A stretch of 64,000 nucleotides of DNA from Vagococcus bubulae (lineage in GTDB: Bacteria > Bacillota > Bacilli > Lactobacillales > Vagococcaceae), in contig NZ_NGJT01000002.1 in assembly GCF_003950315.1 (NCBI RefSeq), positions 169,695 through 233,694 of the forward strand, given 5' to 3'. This document shows, in pieces, positions 18,509 through 26,539 of the stretch. The notes below the pieces were generated by a model, which was given only the letters and a program-made list of their open reading frames with translations, did not search any database and was not told the origin of the DNA. The position numbers and the translations under genes are program-made. Each line of letters opens with the position of its first letter. Position 1 is the stretch's first letter.

Positions 18509-19810
18509 TTGACTGATAGAAATGATGACTTTAATCGTGAAGAAGAACATAAAACAGGAAAAGATTTGAAAAACTATGTTCTTGACTCGATGCAGTCTGA
18601 GAATACAGAAAAAGAAGAACCAACCAAACATACAAAAAAAGACGCTACGAAAGACACATATAAACGTCACACAGAAAAAAGTATGAGTAGACGACAAGAA
18701 CAACAGAGTTATAAAGGCCGTAAAAAAGAGAATAATATGGTAAGGAAAATCGTGTTAATCATTGTAGCTGTTCTTATTTTAACCTTATCTATTGCGGGAT
18801 TTTATGCGTATCAATATTTTACGTCTAGTCTAAAACCATTAGATAGTCATAATCAAAAATTGGTACAAGTTGAGATTCCACAGGGAAGTAGTAGTAAGCA
18901 AATTGGGCAGATATTAGAAAAAAATAAAATCATTAAAAGTGGTTTAGTTTTCTCCTACTATGTCAAAATGAATAATAAAGCAAATTTCCAAGCAGGATAC
19001 TATCAAATGTCACCAAGTATGACACTAGAAGCTATTACAGATAGTTTAGAAGAAGGTGGAACAGATGAACCGGTTTCGCTAGCAGATGCTAAAATTACGA
19101 TTCCAGAAGGTTATTCTGTGGATCAAATTGCTGAACTATTTAGTAAAGAAACGAAATTACCCAAAGATGATTTCTTAAAGGTCATGAAAGATGAGGATTT
19201 CTTTAATGAATTAGCAGAAAAATATCCTGAGTTATTATCCAGTGCAAAAGAAGCCAAAGATGTCAGATATCGTTTAGAAGGCTACTTGTATCCAGCAACA
19301 TATTATTATTATAAAGATGTACCAATTAAAGATATGGTGACTCAGATGGTGGATAAAACCAATCAAGTCTTAGCACCCTATTATGATCAAATTAAAGAGA
19401 AGAAAATGTCCGTGCAAGAAGTTTTAACACTTGCTTCCCTAGTTGAAAAAGAAGGTGTGACACCTGAAGATCGACGTAAAATTGCACAAGTCTTTTTAAA
19501 TCGATTAGCGATTGATATGCCAATCCAGTCTGATATTTCTATTCTATATGCAATGGATGAACACAAAGTTCACTTATCAGAAAAAGATACACAAATTGAT
19601 TCTCCGTATAATTTGTATATTAATAAAGGAACAGGACCTGGGCCATTTAATAACCCAAGTCAGCAGGCTATTGAGTCAGTTCTTAATCCAGAAGCAACAG
19701 ATGCCTTATATTTCTTAGCTGATGTATCAACAGGTAAAGTCTACTACGCTAAAACATATGATGAACATTTAGCGAATAAAAAAGAGTATATTGATGATAA
19801 AAATAATTAA
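18509..19810 (+). CDS. mltG: Endolytic murein transglycosylase MltG (YceG family)
   Basis: 433 residues. A charged cytoplasmic tail of about 75 residues precedes one transmembrane span (about 77-98), then a LysM-like region and the YceG catalytic domain. The catalytic glutamate is in A-S-L-V-E-K-E-G near 313, followed by I-A-Q-V-F-L-N-R-L and P-Y-N-L-Y. The enzyme cuts nascent glycan strands at the membrane and acts with elongation-type wall synthesis. The start is TTG at 18509, 8 bases after AGGAGG. The ribosome site forms a small palindrome (AAAAGG...CCTTTT) with the bases after it, which may limit translation. Monocistronic, followed by the greA promoter. Confidence 0.93.
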   Translation: MTDRNDDFNREEEHKTGKDLKNYVLDSMQSENTEKEEPTKHTKKDATKDTYKRHTEKSMSRRQEQQSYKGRKKENNMVRKIVLIIVAVLILTLSIAGFYAYQYFTSSLKPLDSHNQKLVQVEIPQGSSSKQIGQILEKNKIIKSGLVFSYYVKMNNKANFQAGYYQMSPSMTLEAITDSLEEGGTDEPVSLADAKITIPEGYSVDQIAELFSKETKLPKDDFLKVMKDEDFFNELAEKYPELLSSAKEAKDVRYRLEGYLYPATYYYYKDVPIKDMVTQMVDKTNQVLAPYYDQIKEKKMSVQEVLTLASLVEKEGVTPEDRRKIAQVFLNRLAIDMPIQSDISILYAMDEHKVHLSEKDTQIDSPYNLYINKGTGPGPFNNPSQQAIESVLNPEATDALYFLADVSTGKVYYAKTYDEHLANKKEYIDDKNN

Positions 19811-19845
19811 TTTTTATGATATTAAAAGTTTCATAAAATAAAGAG

Positions 19846-19874
19846 TTTACATTTTTCAAACAACGTGGTATTGT
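19846..19874 (+). promoter_or_regulatory. Promoter of greA
   Basis: TTTACA (19846-19851) and TATTGT (19869-19874), spacer 17. It lies about 110 bases before greA, leaving a leader that contains a hairpin. Confidence 0.65.
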
Positions 19875-19896
19875 GTTGTGTATATTAAATAGGGTA

Positions 19897-19928
19897 AGCT
19901 TTTCTGATACAGTATTATCAGGAAAGCT
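19897..19928 (+). promoter_or_regulatory. Leader hairpin upstream of greA
   Basis: AGCTTTTCTGATA (19897-19909) pairs with TATCAGGAAAGCT (19916-19928) through one G-U pair, with a 6-base loop. It lies about 15 bases into the predicted transcript. No clean T run follows (ATTCCTTTATT), so it is a poor terminator and could be a stability or regulatory element. Confidence 0.5.
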
Positions 19929-19984
19929 ATTCCTTTATTAGAAAATAAACTGATATAAATTAGTTAAGGAGAAGTGAGAGTATT

Positions 19985-20455
19985 ATGGAAAAAGTCTATC
20001 CTATGACTTTAGAAGGTAAACTAAAATTAGAAGAAGAATTAGAAATGTTAAAAACAGTCAAACGTAAAGAGATTGTTGAACGCATTAAAATTGCCAGAAG
20101 CTTTGGAGATTTATCTGAAAACTCTGAGTATGAATCAGCTAAAGATGAGCAAGCATTTGTAGAAGGACGTATCACAACATTAGAAAATATGATTCGTTTT
20201 GCGCAAATTATTGATAATAATAGTGCTGACAAAGATACAGTATCTTTAGGTCGAACAGTTACATTCATTGAATTACCAGATGGTGAAGAAGAAGAATACA
20301 CAATTGTTGGTAGTGCAGAAGCAGATCCTTTTGAAGGTAAAATTTCAAATGATTCTCCGATTGCTAAAGCGTTATTAGGACATAAATTAAATGAAACAGT
20401 AAAAATTGAAACACCAGGCGGAAGCATGGATGTTAAAATACAAAAAATTTCTTAA
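19985..20455 (+). CDS. greA: Transcription elongation factor GreA
   Basis: 156 residues, standard length. The N-terminal coiled coil (about 8-75) carries the tip acidic pair in [11 protein letters not shown] near 41-51, which helps RNA polymerase cleave backtracked RNA. The C-terminal FKBP-like domain has P-D-G-E-E-E-E-Y and ends with the [10 protein letters not shown] signature. AAGGAG lies upstream of the ATG, and a strong terminator follows. Confidence 0.97.
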   Translation: MEKVYPMTLEGKLKLEEELEMLKTVKRKEIVERIKIARSFGDLSENSEYESAKDEQAFVEGRITTLENMIRFAQIIDNNSADKDTVSLGRTVTFIELPDGEEEEYTIVGSAEADPFEGKISNDSPIAKALLGHKLNETVKIETPGGSMDVKIQKIS

Positions 20456-20483
20456 AAGTTATGCTTTAGCATAACTTTTTCTT
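20455..20483 (+). terminator. Terminator after greA
   Basis: AAAGTTATGC-TTTA-GCATAACTTT followed by T's. Confidence 0.92.
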
Positions 20484-20489
20484 TTGAGT

Positions 20490-20507
20490 CTAGGACTTAA
20501 GTCTTAG
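20490..20507. promoter_or_regulatory. Candidate LiaR/VraR/CesR operator upstream of liaFSR
   Basis: The 18-base sequence CTAGGACTTAAGTCTTAG is a palindrome with a single mismatched pair. It ends 21 bases before the -35 of the liaF promoter. The AGTC/GACT spacing resembles sites of LiaR-type activators, and the position suits an activator controlling its own operon. Assignment to LiaR is inference. Confidence 0.55.
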
Positions 20508-20528
20508 TAAAGTTTCAATCTTTTGAAG

Positions 20529-20558
20529 TTGTGTGTCTTATTTAAGAAACGTTATAAT
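20529..20558 (+). promoter_or_regulatory. Promoter of liaFSR
   Basis: TTGTGT (20529-20534) and TATAAT (20553-20558), spacer 18. It lies 34 bases before the liaF start; the poor -35 fits activator dependence. Confidence 0.65.
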
Positions 20559-20592
20559 AAATGAAAAGAAAAATAAAAGGAGCCGGTTTATT

Positions 20593-21324
20593 ATGCGTAG
20601 CTCATGGAGAGTATTTATTGTGATTGAGTCACTACTATTATTGTGGGCTCTTTATCAGATGTTAGGAAACATTCCTGCTATTATTTTTTTAACGTTTGCG
20701 TTAATTAATTTATTTTATGCTGTAAAGAAAAAAAGAAAAACGTCTTTTAATCAATTTCAATTAATTGCTTCAGTCATTATGATGATTCTGTGTTTACTGA
20801 GTAGTCCAGCGATTTGGTTGGCTTTAGTACTAGCTATTATTTATTTTGGTCTTGTTATGGGAGAAGTATCAGAAGTTAGGTTATTTAATTTTGCTCCTTG
20901 GAAGAAAAAACAGATTAAAATGATTCAAACGACGAGTCGTAATGTTCGATCGGGTAAACGATTTAAACGACCTTGGATTGGTAGTCAACGCTTAGGTAGT
21001 GATACTTATGAATGGGATGACATTAATTTTTCTGTTGTGATTGGTGATACGATTATTGATTTAGGTAACACGTTACTTCCAAAAGAAGATAATGTCGTGA
21101 TGATTAGAAAAGGTTTTGGACGAACACGTATTTTAGTTCCAACAGGTATCGGTGTGATGTTAGAGCACTCTAGTATGCGTGGAGCCGTTCATTTTGATCA
21201 AGAAGTCTATCATTTAAATAATGAATCCCTTAAGTTATATAGTGAAGATTATGATGAATCTACAAGGCGCTTAAAAGTGATTACGAACACATTATTTGGG
21301 GATTTAGAGGTGATTCGTGTATGA
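20593..21324 (+). CDS. liaF: LiaF (VraT-like) regulatory membrane protein
   Basis: 243 residues. Three or four N-terminal spans (about 8-95) are followed by a cytoplasmic DUF2154/LiaF C-terminal domain with F-S-V-V-I-G-D-T-I-I-D-L-G-N-T-L-L-P near 155-172 and V-P-T-G-I-G-V near 195. LiaF holds the sensor kinase LiaS inactive until wall or membrane damage. The ATG at 20593 follows AAAAGGAG; the longer in-frame start would begin upstream of the predicted -10. It overlaps liaS by 4 bases. Confidence 0.93.
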   Translation: MRSSWRVFIVIESLLLLWALYQMLGNIPAIIFLTFALINLFYAVKKKRKTSFNQFQLIASVIMMILCLLSSPAIWLALVLAIIYFGLVMGEVSEVRLFNFAPWKKKQIKMIQTTSRNVRSGKRFKRPWIGSQRLGSDTYEWDDINFSVVIGDTIIDLGNTLLPKEDNVVMIRKGFGRTRILVPTGIGVMLEHSSMRGAVHFDQEVYHLNNESLKLYSEDYDESTRRLKVITNTLFGDLEVIRV

Positions 21325-22397
21325 TGTCTAAAAAGAGTCGCCCTCTTATCTTTTTTTATACGTTTTTATTAACCTTTATTGTGCTAATAGTGACGCTTTA
21401 CACGTATTTTTATGCGAATAATCAACGTAAATGGATGCTTGAATTAATTACAACGCGTCTATTTAAAGTGCCGATTATTGTTTATATTGTGTTAATAGCA
21501 ATAGCAGTTAGTGGCATCGTCTTTTCAATTTTGTATTTAGTTAACCGACACACATATGGAAAAATTGAAGAACAATTGCATTTTTTAAGTGTTGGTAACT
21601 ATGATCATAGTATTTTTTCAAATAAAGAGAAAAAATATCAAGAAGATGGCTTGATTGATGAATTGGAGCAAGATGTTCAAAATGTTCGTTCAAAAATGTT
21701 ATCCATGTCAAAAGAATTACAAGAGTTGAGTGCCATTCCCAAACAGGTGAATGGTGAGTCGAAAGAGGATATCATTAAGTCAGAACGTCAGCGAATTGCT
21801 AGAGAATTACACGATTCTGTGAGTCAGCAGTTATTTGCTGCAACGATGATGTTATCTGCTTTAAATGAAGTGGTGGAAGAGATGGACGTTCCAGATATTA
21901 TCGAAACTCAACTACAAGTTGTCGCATCGATTATCAATACATCTCAGTCAGAAATGCGTGCGTTATTATTGCATTTAAGACCAATTAATTTAGAAGAGAA
22001 AACCTTGCAACAAGGAATCGAAATGTTGTTGAAAGAATTACAAACGAAGATTAATATAGAGTTGAAGTGGCAAATAGAAGATGTGTCACTGCAAAGTTCA
22101 ATAGAAGATAATTTATTTAGAATTACACAAGAGTTGTTATCTAATACCTTACGTCATGCTAAAGCCAATTTATTAGAAGTCTATTTAAAAAAAATCGATC
22201 AAATGGTTTTATTGAGATTGGTAGATGATGGAGTTGGATTTGATGTCAAGGAAGAAAAAGTAGGTAGTTATGGCTTACAAAATATTCGTGAACGTGTTCA
22301 AGGTATGGGAGGAACATGTCGCATAGTAAGTTTTAAAGGACAAGGAACCAGTATTGAAATTAAAGTCCCTATTTTAAAGGAGGAACGTGATGATTAG
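21321..22397 (+). CDS. liaS: Sensor histidine kinase LiaS (VraS-like)
   Basis: 358 residues. Two spans (about 10-32 and 48-72), a HAMP-like linker, then a HisKA_3 domain with the phosphorylated histidine in [13 protein letters not shown] near 160 and an HATPase domain with D-D-G-V-G-F and G-L-Q-N-I-R-E-R. The extracellular loop is very short, as in intramembrane-sensing kinases that respond to lipid II antibiotics and membrane stress. Translationally coupled to liaF and liaR. Confidence 0.94.
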   Translation: MMSKKSRPLIFFYTFLLTFIVLIVTLYTYFYANNQRKWMLELITTRLFKVPIIVYIVLIAIAVSGIVFSILYLVNRHTYGKIEEQLHFLSVGNYDHSIFSNKEKKYQEDGLIDELEQDVQNVRSKMLSMSKELQELSAIPKQVNGESKEDIIKSERQRIARELHDSVSQQLFAATMMLSALNEVVEEMDVPDIIETQLQVVASIINTSQSEMRALLLHLRPINLEEKTLQQGIEMLLKELQTKINIELKWQIEDVSLQSSIEDNLFRITQELLSNTLRHAKANLLEVYLKKIDQMVLLRLVDDGVGFDVKEEKVGSYGLQNIRERVQGMGGTCRIVSFKGQGTSIEIKVPILKEERDD

Positions 22398-23022
22398 AGT
22401 TCTGTTAGTAGATGATCATGAGATGGTTCGTTTAGGCGTATCATCTTATTTATCCATTCAGCCTGATATTGAGGTAGTAGGAGAAGCAGAAAATGGTTTG
22501 ATTGGTTATGAAAAAGCATTAGAGACAAGACCAGACGTTATTTTAATGGATTTAGTCATGGAAGTAATGGATGGAATTGAAGCAACAAAAAAAATCTTAT
22601 CAGAGTGGCCTGAAGCAAGAGTTATCATTGTGACGAGCTTTATTGACGATGAAAAAGTTTACCCTGCTATTGAAGCAGGAGCTGCTGGTTATTTATTAAA
22701 AACCTCATCAGCTAAAGATATTGCCAATGCTATCAGATCAGCTCATAATGGAGAAAAAGTGCTAGAACCTGAAGTGACAAGCAAAATGATGGAACGATTA
22801 TCTAAACCAAAAGTACATGTCTTACATGAGGATTTAACTAATCGGGAGAAGGAAATCTTACTATTAATCTCTGAGGGAAAAAGTAACCAAGAAATAGCAG
22901 ACGAATTATTTATTACATTAAAAACAGTCAAAACACACGTATCAAATATTTTATCAAAATTAGATGTGGACGATAGAACACAGGCAGCCATCTATGCGTT
23001 TAAACATGGTATTGTAAAATAA
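22390..23022 (+). CDS. liaR: Response regulator LiaR (VraR-like)
   Basis: 210 residues from the ATG at 22390. The receiver domain has D-D-H near 8-10 and phospho-acceptor D54 region in V-I-L-M-D-L-V-M-E. The LuxR-type helix-turn-helix (about 145-205) has L-T-N-R-E-K-E-I-L and [26 protein letters not shown] is 6 bases before ATG 22390; a GTG at 22387 is closer and less likely. It overlaps liaS by 8 bases and likely controls its own operon through the palindrome at 20490. Confidence 0.94.
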   Translation: MIRVLLVDDHEMVRLGVSSYLSIQPDIEVVGEAENGLIGYEKALETRPDVILMDLVMEVMDGIEATKKILSEWPEARVIIVTSFIDDEKVYPAIEAGAAGYLLKTSSAKDIANAIRSAHNGEKVLEPEVTSKMMERLSKPKVHVLHEDLTNREKEILLLISEGKSNQEIADELFITLKTVKTHVSNILSKLDVDDRTQAAIYAFKHGIVK

Positions 23023-23047
23023 CTAAGTCATTAAGGAGACAAAAAAC

Positions 23048-23710
23048 ATGAGAAAAACATTTGCAGTTATCGGATTAGGGCGTTTTGGTGGAAGTGTTTG
23101 TAAGGAATTAGTGGAATCAAACCAAGAAGTATTAGCAATTGATAATTGCGAAGATCGTGTTAATGAGTACATGAACATTGCGACACACACGGTTTTAGCG
23201 AATGCACAAGATGAAGCAACCTTACGTTCGTTAGGATTAAGAAATTTTGATCATGTCATCGTAACGATTGGTGAAGACATTCAGGCAAGTATTTTAGTGA
23301 CATTGATGGCAAAAGAAATGGGAGTCCCACATATTACAGCTAAAGCCCAAAATGAGTATCATGGACGTGTATTAGAAAAAGTTGGAGCTGATTTAGTGGT
23401 CCATCCTGAGCGTGATATGGGATTTCGATTGGGACATAAACTAACTTCTAATAATATGATTGATTTTATTGAACTATCAGATGATTATTCTTTAGCAGAA
23501 ATTCGTGTTAATTATAAACAATTTTTCAATAAGACCATTCAAGAAATTAATTTTAGAAAACATTACAATGTGACGATTGTGGCTATTCGCCGAGGAAAAA
23601 ATGATTTGATTGTTTCACCTCCTGCTGAACAGGTAATTTTAGAAGGAGATGTTCTGCTGGTGGTAGGGCATAATGATGATGTGGATTACCTAGATGCTAA
23701 AATGAAATAA
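23048..23710 (+). CDS. KtrA/TrkA-family potassium channel regulatory subunit
   Basis: 220 residues. The RCK_N Rossmann domain has G-L-G-R-F-G-G-S at about 8-15 and the conserved acid in A-I-D-N near 32, and a TrkA_C domain follows (about 135-218). The cytoplasmic ring binds nucleotides (ATP/ADP or NAD, and often c-di-AMP at TrkA_C) and gates a KtrB/TrkH-type K+ channel. No channel gene is adjacent, so it is an orphan subunit here. It lies 25 bases after liaR and may be read from the same transcript. Confidence 0.9.
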   Translation: MRKTFAVIGLGRFGGSVCKELVESNQEVLAIDNCEDRVNEYMNIATHTVLANAQDEATLRSLGLRNFDHVIVTIGEDIQASILVTLMAKEMGVPHITAKAQNEYHGRVLEKVGADLVVHPERDMGFRLGHKLTSNNMIDFIELSDDYSLAEIRVNYKQFFNKTIQEINFRKHYNVTIVAIRRGKNDLIVSPPAEQVILEGDVLLVVGHNDDVDYLDAKMK

Positions 23711-23789
23711 CAAATGAGCATGAAATTAAAAGCTTTTTAATGTTTATGTTACAATAAGTGCGACATCCGAATAGTTGGAGGAAGATAAA

Positions 23790-24077
23790 ATGAAACTTAT
23801 AGTAACTGATGACGCCCACAAGTGGTTTGTGGAAGAACTTGGACTGAAATCTGGTGATTTTGTCCGTATTTTTGGTAAATACGGTGGCAGTACTAATGTC
23901 CATGTAGGTTTTTCAACTGGTATTCAACTAGTTGAGCCAGAAAACCCATTAACAACTACACTGATTGATGGTATCACCTATTTTACAGAACAAGCAGATG
24001 ATTGGTTTTTCACTGATTATACACTGACTGTGGGTATGGATAATACATTAAATGAGCCTAACTTTACATATGCCTAG
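23790..24077 (+). CDS. HesB/YneR-like protein
   Basis: 95 residues. An iron-sulfur-biosynthesis-like fold of the YneR subfamily: it starts M-K-L-I-V-T-D-D-A-H-K-W-F and has F-G-K-Y-G-G near 29-36. It lacks the conserved cysteines of the A-type Fe-S carriers, so cluster carrier activity cannot be assumed. ATG 23790 follows TTGGAGGA; an ATG 15 bases earlier overlaps that site. Single gene with its own terminator. Confidence 0.8.
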   Translation: MKLIVTDDAHKWFVEELGLKSGDFVRIFGKYGGSTNVHVGFSTGIQLVEPENPLTTTLIDGITYFTEQADDWFFTDYTLTVGMDNTLNEPNFTYA

Positions 24078-24105
24078 ATAAAACATTTAGGAACAATATT
24101 GTTTT

Positions 24106-24138
24106 AAAAGAGAGTGGAAGTTTATTTCTCTCTTTTTT
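24106..24138 (+). terminator. Terminator after the HesB-like gene
   Basis: AAAAGAGAG pairs with CTCTCTTTT, loop of 13 bases, followed by T's. Confidence 0.8.
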
Positions 24139-24193
24139 ATTATTATAGACATAATGTGTTATGTTACTTTGTTAATCAAAAGGAGAGTAAAAG

Positions 24194-24418
24194 ATGTCTG
24201 GTTTTTTTATTAACGTATCAAAAGAAGAAGCTCAGCTTATTCGTTCATATTCAATACGTCATGACATTAGTATAGAAGATTTATTTAAAGAATCCGTTTT
24301 AGAGAAGATAGAAGATGAATTAGACTTTCAAATGTACAATAAAGCAATGGAAGAATATCGTAACCATTCTGTTAGCTATACATTTGATGAAGTAAAAAAA
24401 GAATTAGGTTTTGATTGA
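24194..24418 (+). CDS. RelB-like / DUF6290 antitoxin-type protein, no partner toxin
   Basis: 74 residues. The N-terminus F-F-I-N-V-S-K-E-E-A-Q-L-I-R-S-Y fits a ribbon-helix-helix DNA-binding fold, followed by an acidic helix (E-D-E-L-D-F-Q-M-Y-N-K-A-M-E-E-Y) and a C-terminal T-F-D-E-V-K-K-E-L-G, as in RelB-type antitoxins. No RelE-like toxin gene follows: only a 26-codon open frame lies before two terminators. AAAGGAGAG lies upstream of the ATG. It may be a solitary regulator or a remnant of a toxin-antitoxin pair. Confidence 0.75.
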   Translation: MSGFFINVSKEEAQLIRSYSIRHDISIEDLFKESVLEKIEDELDFQMYNKAMEEYRNHSVSYTFDEVKKELGFD

Positions 24419-24457
24419 TAGAACAAAGCGTGTCATCTATTATAAAAATAAACGAAA

Positions 24458-24482
24458 AAGCCATCAATTTTCTGATGGCTAA
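24458..24482 (-). terminator. Terminator after the DUF1189 gene (minus strand)
   Basis: AGCCATCA / TGATGGCT followed on the minus strand by TTTTT. Confidence 0.75.
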
Positions 24483-24493
24483 ATGTCATAAAT

Positions 24494-24526
24494 AGAAAGA
24501 TTAGACAATCATCTTTCTATTTTTTT
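24494..24526 (+). terminator. Terminator after the RelB-like gene
   Basis: AGAAAGAT / ATCTTTCT with a 9-base loop and a T run; it overlaps the 3' end of the convergent DUF1189 gene. Confidence 0.75.
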
Positions 24527-25314
24527 ATTCGTTTTGGTAAAGCGTTGAAATAGATTAGTAAAGTTAGTGCCACACCAACAGAACCAAAAGAAATCGCCGG
24601 CCAAATAAATTGAAGAATGGCTGTTAAAATACTTGGTAAAGTTGCCGCATACACAATAATTTTAAAGACATCTTTGTATCTAAAACCAATTAATCTAAAT
24701 TTCGTAAATAGATTGGCGAAAAAGGCAAGGATGACAATATCAACAAATAGATTAAAGAAAACCATAAACCATGTCACAAAGAAAATCACACTAAACCACA
24801 TTGATTGACTACTATTACTAGTTAAAAGTTGTTCTAGTACTTGCTTGTTTAATCCGTTTGCTTGGTACATTGAGTATGGAATGCTAAGGACATTGTTATC
24901 CATAATATCTGTTGTTGTTCCAATTCTAGGTAAAATCATGATAATTTCTTTTTTTAATAATCCAACAACTAACACATTACTGGTTGCATCTGATTCGATT
25001 TCTTTTTTTGTTCTCTTGTCAGTTGGATCAAAGGTAAAAATAATTGAGTCTGTTTGGTAGATAAAGCCATCTGTTTTTTCTTTTGTTACTAATGTGTTAT
25101 CTTCAATAGAAAAATCAGGAAGTTTTTGAATGATTTTTTCTCCATCATCTTGTATGGTTCTTGTGATTAAAGTTGCCTGATAAATAACAGGAAGAGAAAG
25201 TACAATAGCTAGCAACAATAGATATAAGAAAACATGAAATCCTTTTTTATTTCTACCTTCTAACAACAAAGTAGGTTGCTTAAAACTAGCTTTGATTAAG
25301 TCGATTGTTCGCAT
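24517..25314 (-). CDS. DUF1189 membrane protein
   Basis: 265 residues. One span at about 28-46, an extracytoplasmic region (about 48-160) and a cluster of three spans (about 165-255). The N-terminal D-L-I-K-A-S-F-K-Q-P and the overall span-domain-spans layout match DUF1189. The function of the family is not established; some members are annotated as maltodextrin-associated MalA-like proteins. No sugar genes are nearby. Single gene, divergent from sodA. Confidence 0.75.
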   Translation of the reverse strand: MRTIDLIKASFKQPTLLLEGRNKKGFHVFLYLLLLAIVLSLPVIYQATLITRTIQDDGEKIIQKLPDFSIEDNTLVTKEKTDGFIYQTDSIIFTFDPTDKRTKKEIESDATSNVLVVGLLKKEIIMILPRIGTTTDIMDNNVLSIPYSMYQANGLNKQVLEQLLTSNSSQSMWFSVIFFVTWFMVFFNLFVDIVILAFFANLFTKFRLIGFRYKDVFKIIVYAATLPSILTAILQFIWPAISFGSVGVALTLLIYFNALPKRIKK

Positions 25315-25413
25315 AATTACTCCTTTACAATATAAATTGAATTACTATTCATTGTAACGCTTTTACTTAATGAATACAAGAAAGCAGAAATTACGAGTTT
25401 TCAGTTTTATTTT

Positions 25414-25443
25414 TTGCTTTTTCTATTGTTTCAATGGTATATT
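25414..25443 (+). promoter_or_regulatory. Promoter of sodA (extended -10)
   Basis: TTGCTT (25414-25419), spacer 18, TATATT (25438-25443) preceded by TGG as an extended -10. It lies 45 bases before sodA. Confidence 0.5.
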
Positions 25444-25448
25444 GAGAT

Positions 25449-25463
25449 TGTTCATAATTATCA
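25449..25463. promoter_or_regulatory. Possible Fur/PerR-family box at the sodA start site
   Basis: TGTTCATAATTATCA matches the 7-1-7 Fur consensus TGATAATNATTATCA at 12 of the 14 defined positions. It sits at the predicted transcription start, a repressing position. AT-rich DNA makes chance matches common, so this is tentative. Confidence 0.3.
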
Positions 25464-25487
25464 AAAAATTTAGGGGGCTTTATTATT

Positions 25488-26099
25488 ATGACTTATACTT
25501 TACCAGATTTACCATATGCTTATGATGCGTTAGAACCACATATTGATGAATTAACAATGAAACTACATCATGATAAACATCACAACACATATGTAACTAA
25601 TTTAAATGCGGCAATTGAAAAACATCCAGAATTGGGTGAACAATCAATCGAGGAATTGATTACTAATTTAAACGATGTCCCTGAAGATATCCGTATGGCT
25701 GTTAGAAACAATGGTGGTGGACACGCAAACCACGCATTCTTCTGGGAAATTATGGGACCTAATGGTGGTGGAGAACCTACTGGAGCAATCAAAGGTGCCA
25801 TTGAAAGTGCATTTGGTAGCTATGATAACTTTAAAGATCAATTCTTAGCAGCTGCAACTGGTCGTTTTGGTTCAGGCTGGGCATGGTTAGTTGATAATGA
25901 CGGAAAATTAGAAATTATGTCAACACCAAATCAAGATTCTCCATTAACTGAAGGAAAGACTCCTTTATTAGGTATAGATGTTTGGGAACATGCTTACTAC
26001 AAAAAATATAGCAACGTTCGCCCTGACTATGTGAAAGCATTTTTCAATGTGATTAACTGGGATGAAGTAAACAACCGTTATAAAGCAGTTCAAAAATAA
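25488..26099 (+). CDS. sodA: Superoxide dismutase (Mn/Fe)
   Basis: 203 residues, normal for the family. It converts superoxide to oxygen and hydrogen peroxide. Metal ligands are visible: H27 in M-K-L-H-H-D-K-H-H, a His near 82 in [10 protein letters not shown], and D-V-W-E-H-A-Y-Y near 165-172. G-P-N-G-G-G near 90 and L-G-I-D-V-W-E-H suggest the manganese type, though metal preference cannot be fixed by eye. GGGGG lies upstream of the ATG. Single gene with its own promoter and terminator. Confidence 0.97.
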   Translation: MTYTLPDLPYAYDALEPHIDELTMKLHHDKHHNTYVTNLNAAIEKHPELGEQSIEELITNLNDVPEDIRMAVRNNGGGHANHAFFWEIMGPNGGGEPTGAIKGAIESAFGSYDNFKDQFLAAATGRFGSGWAWLVDNDGKLEIMSTPNQDSPLTEGKTPLLGIDVWEHAYYKKYSNVRPDYVKAFFNVINWDEVNNRYKAVQK

Positions 26100-26106
26100 T
26101 TATTTT

Positions 26107-26137
26107 AAGGAGAGCAAAACGCTTTCCTTTTTTTTTG
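26107..26137 (+). terminator. Terminator after sodA
   Basis: AAGGAGAGC-AAAAC-GCTTTCCTT followed by T's. Confidence 0.88.
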
Positions 26138-26189
26138 GTAAAAATTCGAATGTATCCTATAAAAGTTAAACATATGAATGAAAAGAATG

Positions 26190-26198
26190 TGGTATAAT
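26190..26198 (+). promoter_or_regulatory. Extended -10 promoter of ylaN
   Basis: TGGTATAAT (-10 at 26193-26198) with no good -35, about 30 bases before ylaN. Confidence 0.55.
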
Positions 26199-26228
26199 GA
26201 ACGAAAATAAAAGGGAGGGCAAGTCCGT

Positions 26229-26516
26229 ATGTTAGAACTATCTAAAGAATCGGTATTAAGTGCACTAAAACATGAGGCTGATAAAATCAAACACTTATTA
26301 ACGAACCAAAGAAATCATCAATGCATTGCCCAATGTAAAGCCTTTGAAGAAGTCGTTGATACACAAATGTTTGGCTTTTCAAAACAAGTAGAATTCGCTC
26401 AATCCATTGGTTTAATTGACAGACAAGAAGGGCTTGATATGGTTATCGAATTAGAAAAAGAGTTAAATAGAGTTTATAATACGGTATATCAAGAAGTAAA
26501 AGAGTCAGAAAGTTAA
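26229..26516 (+). CDS. ylaN: YlaN family protein (DUF1507)
   Basis: 95 residues, a small helical protein that matches YlaN: A-D-K-I-K-H-L-L near 18 and C-x-A-F-E-E-V-V-D-T-Q-M-F-G-F-S near 38-53. In B. subtilis and S. aureus YlaN is linked to iron homeostasis through Fur. Its place directly upstream of ftsW and pyc follows the conserved Firmicutes order. AAGGGAGG precedes the ATG. Confidence 0.92.
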   Translation: MLELSKESVLSALKHEADKIKHLLTNQRNHQCIAQCKAFEEVVDTQMFGFSKQVEFAQSIGLIDRQEGLDMVIELEKELNRVYNTVYQEVKESES

Positions 26517-26539
26517 GGGATTTGGGGGTTGTTTGATCG

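Noticed and set aside
18413..18703. 96-codon minus-strand frame over the mltG start
   Set aside because: Its Cys/Phe-rich translation is the complement of the lysine-rich MltG tail; no start signals.
19996..20427. 143-codon minus-strand open frame opposite greA
   Set aside because: No ribosome site or family resemblance; greA is certain on the plus strand and explains the frame.
24416..24499. Short open frame after the RelB-like gene as a possible RelE toxin
   Set aside because: Only 26 codons, no RelE/ParE residues and no ribosome site; it ends in the terminator region.
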